A DNA stretch of 64,000 nucleotides from Pyrus communis. Its lineage: Eukaryota; Streptophyta; Magnoliopsida; Rosales; Rosaceae. Positions 25,522 through 35,822 of this stretch are shown here, in pieces. Every line of letters starts with the position of its first letter. Position 1 is the first letter of the stretch. Position numbers and translations under genes: made by a program. A model generated the notes under the pieces. That model was not told where the DNA came from and did no database searches. It saw nothing but the letters and a program-made list of their open reading frames with translations. The DNA is taken from positions 14,071,259 through 14,135,258 of the forward strand of contig NC_084819.1 of assembly GCF_963583255.1 (NCBI RefSeq), read 5' to 3'.

Positions 25522-26964
25522 ATTATAGGAAGTCTCATGAATCATGAATGCTTATGTGGAAGAGATTCTGGGAGCATTTTTTATGATTGGTATGACGGTT
25601 GATTTCGTAAACAGCGATTAGTTGATTATGCCACTTGCAACTTTCAGCATTTTGTTTTTCTTGATTGCCTTTGCCTGTTGCCCAGCTTTGGCTTGATGGT
25701 ATTTGTGTTTGGTAATTCATTTGTTCTTAGTTTTTGGATTTTGTTGAGTATCTCACAACCAATGTCTAGCATAAAAACCTTTGCACTTGTGACCAATTGA
25801 TTTTAGATGTTACACGCCACTAATAAGAATTGAGAGTTTGTCGAGAGTATCCCACTTACATCTTTTTTTTTCCTTTTTATTAGTAATTTTTTTGAGAAAT
25901 TGACCAAAATGATCAATTTTTCGATAGTAGTCAATATACAAATGCAATTTACCTAGGGGAAGTGTTATTGGTATTTCAAAAAATCTCATTCTACATTCCT
26001 GACAAATGTATTTTTTTTCTTCCAAATATAGAAAGTTTGGAGTGAAGAATGAGATTTTTAAAGTGCCAATAACAATTCCCTTTACCTAAATAGTAGGGCT
26101 AATCGGAACCTGGAAAGGTTAGAGACACTTTAGCTCACCCATGGTCACTATCAAATAACACATCATCCCAAAGCTTTCAATCGTATAATCATTTTTAATT
26201 ATTTGATGGACTACATATAGCTTAATTTTCAATTAAAAACTAGAGAAAAATTTGTCAAATTATCAGATAGAAGGGTCAAAGGCCCACTTCCAACAACATT
26301 CATATTGTCTTAAACTTGATAATTACCACTTGCAAAAATCCGTTAAGTGTGGAGTTTTCTCACAAAAAGCCTCAGTATTAATTGAAGTGAGGTTAGAATA
26401 TTTAAACGTTTTGTCACAAAAAATCTCAATATTAGTTGAAGTGAGATTATAATATTTAAACTCTTCTTTCTCAGAGATACGGTCGATATGGAATATTTCA
26501 ACACGCTCCTTCATGTAGAAATCCACATATCGGCAACTACATAGAGCAAAGGGGACTCACCCTACACACAGAGCCACATGATCCATCATCATGGTGCGGA
26601 GCCAAGGGGACCCACATATCACGTGACAATACTCGTTAAAGGGGCTAAATTGAACTACATTGTTATGGCAATCTACTCTCCCATCCTTTTAGTATAGATA
26701 CTACCATGTGTTCAAAAAGAAATAAAATAAAATAAAATAAAAAATATGCTTCCCTAACATTACCCTTTAATGTGCCACGTCTCCTCTTTTACGAAGTCAC
26801 CAAATTGGGCACTTTTCCAACCTCAAACCCATAGGCCCGTAGATGATAAGCCCAATACTAAATATTTTATTTCATTTACCTAAAACCCCAAGCATAAGGA
26901 CAAAACCCTGATCCAATTCCAAAACCCTAAACCATCTGAATTTTCAGCCATAGCCGGCCCTCAA
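25522..26964. other. Intergenic between AKR2 and the p32-like fragment
   Basis: AKR2 3' UTR at the left, one small MITE (25956-26080), and a direct repeat near 26349-26462 (CTCACAAAAAGCCTCAGTAT / GTCACAAAAAATCTCAATAT, each followed by TTAATTGAAGTGAGGTTA-like sequence). No other gene seen. Confidence 0.5.
25956..26080. mobile_element. 125-bp hAT-type MITE
   Basis: The ends GGGGAAGTGTTATTGG and CCAATAACAATTCCC are inverted repeats, with further matching inward (AAATCTCATTCT / GAATGAGATTTTT). It is flanked by an exact 8-bp duplication TTTACCTA (25948-25955, 26081-26088). Confidence 0.85.
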
Positions 26965-27218
26965 ATGTCTCTCTTCTCGATGCTCCGCAGGCCGTCCTAC
27001 TCCTCCCTATCCCTCGCCGTCGGGTCAGCACCCATCTTTCACCGCGTGATCTCCACCGTCCCTACTTTCAGCCCTCAGCTCATCCGTAGAAGCTTTGTAG
27101 TTCATCATCGATTCTCCACCGCCACTGCCACCGCCGTGGAGCCGATCAGCGAACAAAGTCTTGTCGAAGTCCTTGAGTCAGAGATCAAGTGTGCCCAAGA
27201 CGTGAAACCCAAAGAAGC
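26965..27218 (+). pseudogene. First exon of a mitochondrial p32/MAM33-like (glycoprotein family) gene, rest missing
   Basis: The reading frame begins MSLFSMLRRPSYSSLS, then an Arg/Ser-rich, acid-poor stretch typical of a mitochondrial presequence, a processing-like region (RRSFVVHHRFSTA) and the LVEVLESEIKCAQD segment that matches the start of plant mitochondrial glycoprotein (p32) proteins. A GT donor follows AAAGAAGC at 27219. No downstream exon with the acidic p32 body is seen in the following 20 kb on the plus strand, which is filled by a LINE, a Gypsy remnant and other repeats. It is either a truncated gene or one whose remaining exons were displaced. The upstream CCCTAAACC-type motif (26922-26932) and leader look like a genuine promoter region. 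The family call rests on a short segment. Confidence 0.5.
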
Positions 27219-27509
27219 GTATAACTTTTTAGTTTGCAACTTTACTCTCAAAATTGCTGTTTTTTTTTTTTTTTAAAGTTGCATTTTTTTATCATTATTA
27301 TTTTTTTTGGGTTGACTTTTCATCGAATTAAGCTAAGGGCCGTTTGATATTAAACGCAAAACCTTTAGTCATTCTTAAAAACAAGTTAAAGGAACATCTC
27401 TTGAAAACAGTTTTTTTTTTTTTTAATCCAAAAATTTGTTTGCCATTGAACTCAGAAATTATTTTAGATCTTAAAATTAGGAAAGTCCCAAACTGGTTTC
27501 TTTTTTGAA

Positions 27510-29883
27510 ACACAACGAACCTATATTATAGAAGCCTACAAGAGGCAAGCAGCAGTACAATACCAAACAGTTATAATGGAGATACCACAAAGAACCCCCC
27601 CCCACCAAGCAGAGGCGTCATCCCCATCACCACCACACCCAATTTAGTGAGGACATGGAAGCCCATCATTGTTCAATACAAAGACCAACGAAGATGGAGG
27701 CCTATCGACCCACACAACATCACACATCTCCGGAAAATTAACCGACGCTAACTCATGCGCCACACAATTGGCTAATCTAGGCACCCATGACCATCGGCAG
27801 TCAAGAAAAGCCCTCCCTAACTGCTCAACACGAGCCAACACGGGAAAGGCCTCCCAACTACCCCCAAACAGCGAACTAGAGAGACAATTTATAGCCTCCA
27901 GCGAGTCAGATTCCAATATGACATACCTGATTCCCAAAGCCGCACCTAACTGGCAACCATGCATCAGCGCGGTGGCCTCCGCAGCAACCGCCGAAGGAGC
28001 CCTGATAGCGTACCTCGCGGCTGCCACCATCCTTCTGTCCTGTCCCCGCGCAATCACTCCGACAAAACCCGATTTTGAGGCCTTGGACCAGCTAGCATCC
28101 ACGTTGATCTTCACAAAAGGATTGACTGGAGCACACCACTGCGCGGCCTGATTGTCCTTCCTCCCAACACCCACATTTCTACACCCTGTCGCTGCCTTTG
28201 CACCAAAGAAAGAGCTCACCACCACAGAGATTGCAGCCAGCACTTTTGGAGGACATAAGGGCACCCCATTGAACACAAAATCACATCGGGCCTTCCAAAT
28301 ACACCAACACGTAAATATAATATAAGATCGCCTCTAACTCGTATCACCCATGGTACACATGTTCGGAGAGAAGACTGCCTGAATCCAGTCCACCCAATCT
28401 GGGAGAGAAAGCCGATCCATTTTATATCCCAACGCCCCACCAAACCAAATGGGTTCCACCCAAGAACAGGAGAGGAACATATACTCCGTGGTCTCGTCGT
28501 GGCAGCAACAAATAGGACAAATGGAGGTCAGCGAGGATCTCCGGCGGAAGAAAGCATCCCGAGTAGGAAGACAACCATGCATAGTAAGCCACAAAAAATG
28601 CCTCAACTTGGGAGGCACCTCCAACTTCCAAATACCTTTCCATAGATTCCTGGGGACCCCGCGAACAGAAGGCCGATGAGTATCTCTCAACTCAAGCGAT
28701 CTATCTTGCAGCCATCTATACCCCGACTTGACCGAGTAACACCCGTTCTTATTAAACTCCCAGACAAGCCGATCTTTACGACTTAAATCACCCAATGACG
28801 TCTCCTCAATAGCCTGCATATCCTCCCCCGAAATGATAGGCTGCAAAAAACGAAGGTTCCACCGCCCCGACTCCGGACAAATAAGAGCACTAACACGTAA
28901 GCTAGGAGTAACCGCAATCGGACCAATCGGCTCCGGATGCCCAAGGGGCAAAGATGGCAGCCATCTGTCCTTCCACACCCTAACCTCCTGACCCCCCATA
29001 ATCTGCCAATGAGAACCCTCCCTGATCAAGTCCCTACCACAAAGAAGGCTACTCCACGCCCAAGACGCCCGACCACCCTTATTTGCATCCCATATCGAGC
29101 AATGAGGAAAATACCGAGCCTTAATAACCTGAGCCCATAACGATTCAGGTTCAGTAATTAATCTCCAGCACTGCTTAGCTACCAAAGCATCATTAAATTC
29201 CTGAAAGTTTCTGAATCCTAAACCACCCAACTCTTTAGGAATGCCCAGAACCTCCTTTGAAACCCAATGAATCTTATGGGCTCCCTCCTTACATCCCCAC
29301 CAAAACCCAGCCACCAACGCATCCAATTCATTACAAACAACTTTGGGGAATTTGAAGATACTCATAGGATACGCCGGAATAGCTTGGATTACAGCCTTTA
29401 TTAAAACCTCCTTACCGGCACGGGATAGCGAGCTTTGTTTCCACCCTTGTAACTTTGCCATAATTCTTCCCTTCACATAAGCAAGGCCACGCTGCTTCGA
29501 TCGACCCCAAATAGCAGGAACCCCCAAATAGGTCCCCGGATTGTTTACCACACCCATGCCAAGAGACCTCCCCATCTGATCAGCGACCCCCTTCGGCACA
29601 TTAACCCCGAAGAAAACACTAGACTTATTTAAATTAACCTTCTGCCCAGAAGCTACACAGAAACTATCAATCAAATGTCTCAGATTCCGGCAGTTTTTCT
29701 GATCATCACGCAAAAACAAGAGAGTATCATCAGCAAAGAAAAGGTGAGATATTACAGGACCCGAGCCGTCCATCTTGACACCCTCCAACCGACCCTGATC
29801 AACCGCACCTTGAATCATTTTGGACAAAACCTCCCCCACAAGAATAAATAAGTAGGGAGACAAAGGATCCCCCTGACGGTCAG
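27510..29883 (-). mobile_element. 5'-truncated LINE (L1-type) retrotransposon
   Basis: A minus-strand unit holds the C-terminal half of LINE ORF2 followed by an RNase H domain. The coding part starts in the middle of RT (QGDPLSPYLFIL, about 29880) and there is no upstream ORF2 or ORF1, the usual 5' truncation of LINEs. The 3' side ends near 27500 with short T runs on the plus strand (a decayed poly(A) tail). A 23-bp tandem duplication (GTAAGTTAGGATCTCATTGG unit, about 29887-29933) sits at the 5' break. Target duplications were not found. Confidence 0.85.
27644..29883 (-). pseudogene. LINE ORF2 fragment: RT, zf-RVT and RNase H, with one internal stop
   Basis: Reading leftward from 29883, the frame shows the RT motifs LSPYLFILVGE and FADDTLLF, the thumb-type region YLGVP..RGLAYVKGRIMAKLQGWK, GGLGFRNFQEFNDALVAKQCWRL, and the zf-RVT zone (LEVPPKLRHFLWL..CLPTRDAFFRR..CPIC). 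It then carries a plant-type RNase H (KINVDASW, AEATALMHG, LESDSLEAI, WVPRLANCVAHELA). Positions 29863 and 28276 are in the same frame; the only interruption is one TAG at 28336-28334 between zf-RVT and RNase H. The copy is therefore less decayed than most LINE relics but cannot be autonomous. Confidence 0.9.
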
Positions 29884-30189
29884 GTAAGTAAGTTAGGATC
29901 TCATTGGCAAGTAAGTTAGGATCTCATTGGCAACTACCCTTCCCATCTCCTCCCTCACCGTGTTGTCGGCACCATCCAAGGCTGGCAATTCCCTTAACCT
30001 TTTCCGCGTAGCATTAACTAATTGGAGCTACGGCGGAGTCGAATCGACGCTGGCAGTGGACTCGAAGCGACGCCCGGCGGAGGGCGGACCCGATCAACGC
30101 TGGCATCGAAGACCACGAAGAGGGAGATGACAGAGAAGACGGAGAGGAGAGGGTCGGGCCGTAGAGTTTTGTGTTTGGAGATTGTGCTT
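29884..30189. other. Unassigned GC-richer segment
   Basis: Between the LINE break and a SINE-like unit lies a stretch with short ORFs (29927-30130 and 30022-30210). GAATCGACGCTGGCAGTGGA-type sequence and its variant (GATCAACGCTGGCATCGAAG) recur, suggesting a small local duplication. I do not recognise a protein. It could be residue of the sequence in which the LINE landed. Confidence 0.35.
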
Positions 30190-30515
30190 TATTTTATTTT
30201 ATTTTTTTAACAAACGATATTATCTAAAGGGTATGAGAGAAGTAATTTGAGATGTGTGAATATAATCTCTCCCAAGCCAAGAAGAGAGGAATGTGTTTAG
30301 CTTCACAATGAGTTAGTAATAATGAGGTTCAAATTTGTCTTTGACGAGAATCGAACTTTGTACTTAGCTTCACAATGAGTTAGCAATAATAAGGTTCAAA
30401 TTCGTCATTGACGAAAATCGAACCTAAGATCTCTCATTTACAAGTAAAAAGAAATACCACTAAGTAAAAAGGAGTACCACTAGACGATAGTATTAAGTAG
30501 TTGTAGATGATTGTG
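30190..30515 (-). mobile_element. tRNA-derived SINE-like element
   Basis: On the minus strand the unit has a Pol III B-box-like GGTTCGATT (30416-30424 region) preceded by TACTTAGTGGTATTTC-type sequence and ends in an A-rich tail (T run at 30191-30209 on plus). The block GCTTCACAATGAGTTAGNAA occurs twice (30300 and 30367), a tandem duplication inside the body. Related relics occur near 49393-49450 and 60940-61040. Confidence 0.55.
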
Positions 30516-30553
30516 TTTAAACTTTAAAAATATACTTGTTGTAATTTTATCAA

Positions 30554-30661
30554 GAAAATTGTTATTAGCACTCCAAAAGCCTCATAACACTTCTTATGTA
30601 TTTTTCTTTTTATTTATAGAAAGTTTAAAGTACAAAATGAGAAGTGCCAAAAACAATTCCC
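30554..30661. mobile_element. 108-bp MITE related to the one at 25956
   Basis: The ends GAAAATTGTTATTAGCACT and AGTGCCAAAAACAATTCCC are imperfect inverted repeats. Flanks TTTATCAA (30546-30553) and TTTATTAA (30662-30669) form an 8-bp duplication with one mismatch. The internal ATAGAAAGTTTRRAGT motif is shared with the copy at 25956-26080. Confidence 0.7.
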
Positions 30662-30707
30662 TTTATTAAATACACATTGTTTTCAAATTATTCTTAAATT
30701 TAGTTTT

Positions 30708-31032
30708 TGACACATTTTTGGAATGAATATGTTGGAGGTTATGTAATTTATGTAGAATATTTTGTAAGTTATGGAATGATAACTAATTGATTAGCTAAAA
30801 GAGGGAAAAAGAGGTAAAAATATATGGAATGAAATAGGTTTTGGGAGTTACCTTGTAGAAGGGATTTGATAAGAGGGATTTTGAATTGTTACATATTTTG
30901 GGCACTTTTGACTTGGTTGAGGGATGATTGTCCGCTGCTAGCGCGTAGAAATCCCGGTATGCCTCAAGGGTATTTTTATCCTCTTCCATCCAAAAATCCA
31001 CGTGTCATCTTGTGATTATTTTTGGCTCTACA
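30708..31032 (-). repeat. Truncated 3' LTR of the Gypsy-type remnant
   Basis: It matches the first 325 bp of the 5' LTR (34477 leftward to about 34155), from TGTAGAGCCAAAAATAATCA to CATTCCAAAAATGTGT, with scattered substitutions. The remaining ~370 bp of LTR are absent. Confidence 0.85.
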
Positions 31033-31811
31033 AATGCCCCCACACCTATTGGGCTGCTCGCAGAAAAGAGCAACAGGTGCAAAGATTTTTTTGCTTTAAG
31101 AAACTTTGGACTGCTTCCTATTTTGATGTAGATTCCCTCTTTAATAGGAAATTAGATCCTTCTAAGAAAGGGAAATAAATTTCTCTCAAAGCCTATTTAA
31201 GTCTACCTTAAGTGGGTTATTAAATCAACTTTGAAGAGCGATTTATTCTACCCTACAAGAGAGAAAGAGCTTAGAGGATATTTGTTCCCCCTTCTCTAGC
31301 AATCTTCTACATCTTACTTGTGCAAAGGATCATCTTTCATTGCTTTCTTCGTTTTCTCCGTGCCGCATTGATGCAAGAAAAATTCAATTTTCTTGTCTTT
31401 TTCATGGATAATGCTGTCACGGGGCAGCCGTCAAGGTGGTGCGACACGTCGGTTGGCAGATGCCAGGAGTCGGCTTGGCATAAGCCAAGTAGGTGGTTTG
31501 GCAAGGGCCATTGCTTGTGCTGCTCAGCTTGATTGAAGCCAAGGATTGGCTCGGCATGGGCCGAGGAAGTGGCATGGCATAGGCAACGGTTTGGGCTGCC
31601 ACGTCTGGGCTACTTGCCAAAAATGAGAAAACTGCTGGAGTTTGATTTCTCAGTTGCCGTAAATGAAGCAGTTAAGGATGGAGCTGCCAAGATCGGATTT
31701 GCTGAAGATGAAGTGTCGGATGAGCAAACTGTTAAGTGTAAAAGTGGCTGTTGTCCCCTAACTATTTGTTGCCTAGTTGATCTTCAAGCATTCGATCTTT
31801 TGAGCTATGTG

Positions 31812-32310
31812 GCATTCTCGCACTAGAGGGCTTACCCAGATAGGTGTTGGGGATTTAGTTTACCCTCTCGCACTGGAAAGCAATTAGTTTATCCTCTAGC
31901 ATTGAAGAGCACACCCATATGGGTGTCGGGGAATTGGTTTACCCTCTCGCACTAGAGAGCCAGACCCATATAGGTGTCGGGGAATTAGTTTACCCTCTCG
32001 CACTAAAGAGCAATTAGTTTATCCTCTCGCACTGGAGAGCAGACCCATATTGGTGTCGGGGAATTGGTTTACCCTCTCGCATTGGAGAGCAATTAGTTTA
32101 TCCTCTCGCACTGAAAAGCAGACTATTTTGGGTGTCGGGGAATTGGTTTACCCTTTCACACTGGAAAGCAATTAGTTTATCATCTCGCACTGGAGAGCAG
32201 ACCCATATGAGTGTTGGGGATTTGAGAGTAATTAGTTTATCCTCTCACACTGGAGAGCAAACCCATATGGGTGTCGGGGAATTGGTTTACCCTCTCACAC
32301 TGGAGAGCAT
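31812..32310. repeat. Imperfect minisatellite inside the Gypsy-type remnant
   Basis: Alternating blocks ACCCATATGGGTGTCGGGGA, TTGGTTTACCCTCTCGCACT and GCAATTAGTTTATCCTCTCG recur about a dozen times in varied order. ACCCATATGGGT is itself palindromic. No coding function is apparent. Confidence 0.85.
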
Positions 32311-32815
32311 GGAAATCATTGTCGTGAGTGTAGTTGAGGAAAGATGGATTACTAGGACAACCGAAATAATCATTAACTTGGCCCCGGTTCTTGGTAGTTG
32401 GGCTTGGTGTGTCCTTTTGGTACTTGTCTGCCCTCGGCGTGCCATTAGGCTGAGCTGTTACATTTGTCGAAACATAAGTAGTCTTTATATCCAACAATCT
32501 ATATAGGGTAGTCCCTTCATGCTGCCTACCCCGATGTGATATGGAGGATGCTCATTGCTGGCCTAGCCGCAAATGAACACTTCGCTTGGAAGACTGCTCA
32601 TGTTGATTATCGGAGTGTGGCCCCAATCGTGACTGTATGCTCGTCCATGGGCCTAGTCGAAAGTACACGCTCCTCCACACACTAAGACGGGAGTATATGC
32701 TATCTCGGGGGCCCAATCGGGAGTGTACTCTGCCCAAATGCTTGGTTCGTGGTAGGTCGAGTGGCTGCTTGTCGGGACGCTGCTGGAGAGGTTCTTCGTC
32801 TGCCCTTGTCCTTCT

Positions 32816-33650
32816 TCAGGACACCTCATTTGGAAAACGTTGCATCTTCGTGCGCTGCAAGAGCTGGTTCATCAAGGTCGTCTGCTGTGTTAGGGCGCTT
32901 GTCAACTCTATGACTTGTCGAGACAAGTGTTGTTCGTCATTTGGATTGGAAGAGCTAGGAATAAATGTTTCGCATTGAACAATGGAAGTGTGGTAAACTC
33001 CAGGAACGAGATTTGAGCTGGGAAATGTCAAATCCGCAGAAAAATATGGTGAAAACACTCCCGGTTTGATCATCGGTCCAGAAATTTGGAGCCAAAACAA
33101 TTAAACTAGTCTTGGACTGATTTGGGCTAGTTGGAAGGCCACGGGAGCGGGAACAGACTGGGCTGCGAGAGTAGGTTGGGCCACGGGAGTAGGCTGCTCG
33201 GTGGGAGCAGGTTGGACCACGGGAGCAGGCTGGGCCACGAGAGCAGTCTGCTCGGTGGGAGTAGGTTGGGCCACGGGAGTGGGCTGCTCGGCGTGTGGCA
33301 CACGTGGGTACGAGGCTAGGGCTCGGTTTGGCAAAGTGTTGGGCTCATGTTTGGCTTGGAATGACATGGCTTGGGTCATGGCCTTGGTGCCATGAGCCTT
33401 GGATGGCACGACTTGGGCTTGATTTGGCGGCACGGCTCGGGCCGTGGTAGTGGTGCCATGGACCTCGCCGCGGGTAGCCACAACAGTGGTTCCCATGGTG
33501 GAACCTTGTGGTGGTGGTGCCGCTCCCCTTAGGATCACATTTAGTCTCGTGGATCGCCGCGGTCCCATTTCTTGAATATTGGAATTTTCACTCATGGAGT
33601 TTTCTAAATTTCTAGCCATTGTATTTCTCTTTTTCATTTTATGAAATAAT
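32816..33650 (-). pseudogene. Gypsy-type gag N-terminal region, interrupted
   Basis: The minus-strand frame opens with MARNLENSMSENSNIQEMGP (33618 onward) and runs through a long Gln/Pro/Ala/Thr low-complexity segment of degenerate repeats (VAQPTPTEQ type) to a stop at 33101. The next frame (33100-32816) carries SLTRQVIELTSALTQQTTLMNQLLQ-like sequence. The family usually has this kind of coiled, Gln-rich motif early in gag. No CCHC knuckle or protease follows. The call rests on context (LTR, primer-binding site) and general resemblance. Confidence 0.55.
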
Positions 33651-33782
33651 CTTTGCAAATAAAAAATTCTAATAATAAGAACGTATGAAAAATACAAGTG
33701 GACTAGAAAATAGAGAAAAAAACTTTTTTATGCGAGAGTCTTCTACGAGTGTGAATTTCAACTCTCAATGAAAGCACCAATT

Positions 33783-34477
33783 TGTGGATGCAAATTTCCG
33801 TCTTCTTGATCTTGGACAAAATTGCACCTACAAAACAATTAATACCTTAGGTTAAGGCCAAGAGCCTCATGCGCCCACGATGAATGGGGGAGGGGGGTTT
33901 TGGCCGAAGAACCTCCGATGCCAAAGTTAGAATTTAGAGAGAAAAAGTGTTTGGAGAGTTTTTAGAGTTTACAAGAGTGTGGACTTAGGTTTTTAGAGAA
34001 AAATGGGTAGTATTTATAGAGTATGGCCGGTCCTTTTTGGAGAAAAGGTGGCCGGCATTTGGGATGCTTTTTGTGTGCATTTTGTGGTTTAATGTGTGAG
34101 TTATTTGGCAATTAATGGATTAATTAGGTAATTAATCCATTAATTAGCCAATTAACACATTTTTGGAATGAATATTTTTGAGGTTATGTAATTTATGTGG
34201 AATATTTTGTAAGTTATGGAATGACAACTAATTGATTAGCCAAAAGAGGGAAAAAGAGGTAAAAATATATGGAATGAAATAGGTTTTGGGAGTTACCTTG
34301 TAGAAGGGATTTGATCAGATGGATTTTGAATTGTTAACTATTTTGGGCACTTTTGACTTGGTTGAGGGATAATTGTCCGCTGCTCATGCGTAGGAATCCC
34401 GGTATGCCTCAAGGGTATTTTTGTCCTCTTTTATCCAAAAATCCACGTATCGCCTTGTGATTATTTTTGGCTCCACA
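33783..34477 (-). repeat. 5' LTR of the Gypsy-type remnant
   Basis: 695 bp, reading TGTGGAGCC..CATCCACA on the minus strand. A TATA-like CTCTATAAATACTACCC lies at about 34023-34007 and a leader with AAACCTAAGTCC follows. The primer-binding site starts immediately after its end. Confidence 0.8.
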
Positions 34478-35269
34478 ACGCCGGTTAGTCCCCTTAATCA
34501 GCCACCAAGAAGCAAAGTAATATAAAATAAAAAAGAACAACAGCGTCGCTTAAAAGTGACATCTACACTTACGTCGGTTAGAAGCGACGTTGAATTCTGA
34601 TATGATGGCAGTCCAAACCGACATCAAGCAACAATTAAAGAATTAAAATATCAAACCTATTGTTGGTGCTAACCGACATCACGTAACAGTTAAACAAATA
34701 AAATACTCAAACTACTATCGGTTTTAACCGACATTACATAACATATAGATACATAAAATAATTATTATGTTGTCGCCCATAAGCAACACCAAATATATTA
34801 ATAATAATAAAAAATCTTTTTCCGTTTTTAATTAATAATAATTAAAAAATTTATATAAAAATAAATCCCACCATATGTCAATGAAAAAACAAACAATTTT
34901 AAGCAAACTTCATATTAAAAATAAAATTTCTACCAACTATATATTAAATTTAAAATTAACTACAACTCCTAAAAATGTACAACCCATACAAATTCTTCCC
35001 GAACTCTTGCAAAAGATTTTGAACCGGTTGTGTGGTTCATAGTTTTCAACTGCTGATTATACTTATTTTTTTCGGCAATCTCCTGAAAAATAAAAGAATT
35101 TATTAGACAAATTTCAAGGTATAATAAAATAAATCATGAAACATTTACCTTTGTTTTTTTCTTTATTCCAATATGCCACCATCGGAATATTTTTGTAATC
35201 TCTAACCTTTGTCGTTATATGTTTCCAATTCGGAAATGAGGGTCCGCGTCTCCGTTGAGTTGATCCTTA

Positions 35270-35553
35270 TGTGACATCCCACATCATCCAGGGGAGTGAT
35301 CCTTAAATGTATATTCTCATCCCTACCTAGCACGAGGCATTTTGGGAGCTCATTGGCTTCGGGTTCCGTAGGAACTCCGAAGTTAAGCGAGAAGGGGGCT
35401 AGAGCAATCCCATGATGGGTGACCCACTGGGAAGTTGCTCGTGAGTTCCCAAAAACAAAATCGTGAGGGAATGGTAAGCCCAAAACAGACAATATCGTGC
35501 TACGGTGGTGGAGCGTGCCCGGGAACTGATCCGCCCCGGGGCGGGATGTGACA
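35270..35553 (+). repeat. Cassandra 5' LTR
   Basis: 284 bp with TGTGACA at both ends. It contains the 5S rRNA-like segment described separately. The end CCGCCCCGGGGCGGGATGTG includes a small GC palindrome. Confidence 0.88.
35341..35440 (+). ncRNA. 5S rRNA-like domain in the Cassandra 5' LTR
   Basis: GGAACTCCGAAGTTAAGCG (A-box region) and CATGATGGGTGACCCACTGG (C-box region, GATGGGTGACC) match the internal Pol III control regions of plant 5S rRNA genes. In Cassandra elements this domain is known to be transcribed by Pol III. The second copy in the 3' LTR (about 35697-35797) has GATGGGTGACG, one base off in the C-box. The segment between A and C boxes is altered relative to true 5S rRNA. Confidence 0.8.
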
Positions 35554-35822
35554 ATTGGGTATCAAAGCCTAACCCTGGTCGTGGTGTGCCGACGAGGACG
35601 TCAGGCCCCTAAGGGGGGTGGATTGTGACATCCCACATCACCCAGGGGAGTGATCTTTAAATGTATATTCTCATCCCTACCTAGCACGAAGCCTTTTGGG
35701 AGCTCATTGGCTTCGGGGTTCCGTAGGAACTCCGAAGTTAAGCGAGAAGGGGGCTAGAGCAATCCCATGATGGGTGACGCACTGGGAAGTTGCTCATGAG
35801 TTCCCAAAAACAAAACCGTGAG

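Larger units (their letters stand above)
30708..34477 (-). mobile_element. Ty3/Gypsy-type LTR retrotransposon remnant, minus strand
   Basis: A 5' LTR (34477-33783) is followed on the minus strand by a primer-binding-site-like TTGGTGCTTTCATTGAGAG (33780-33762), gag-like ORFs and about 2 kb of non-coding repeat-rich sequence. A polypurine tract (GGTGTGGGGGCATT, about 31046-31033) and the first 325 bp of a 3' LTR (31032-30708) complete it. No pol domain is visible, so it is a non-autonomous or internally deleted member. The 3' LTR is cut off at 30708, so no target duplication can be checked. Confidence 0.8.

Noticed and set aside
27669..28151. 160-aa plus ORF opposite the LINE RNase H
   Set aside because: Antisense shadow; the minus frame has clear RNase H motifs.
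32132..32506. 124-aa ORF with SLSSHTGEQTH repeats
   Set aside because: Translation of the Gypsy-element minisatellite, not zinc fingers (no Cys pairs).
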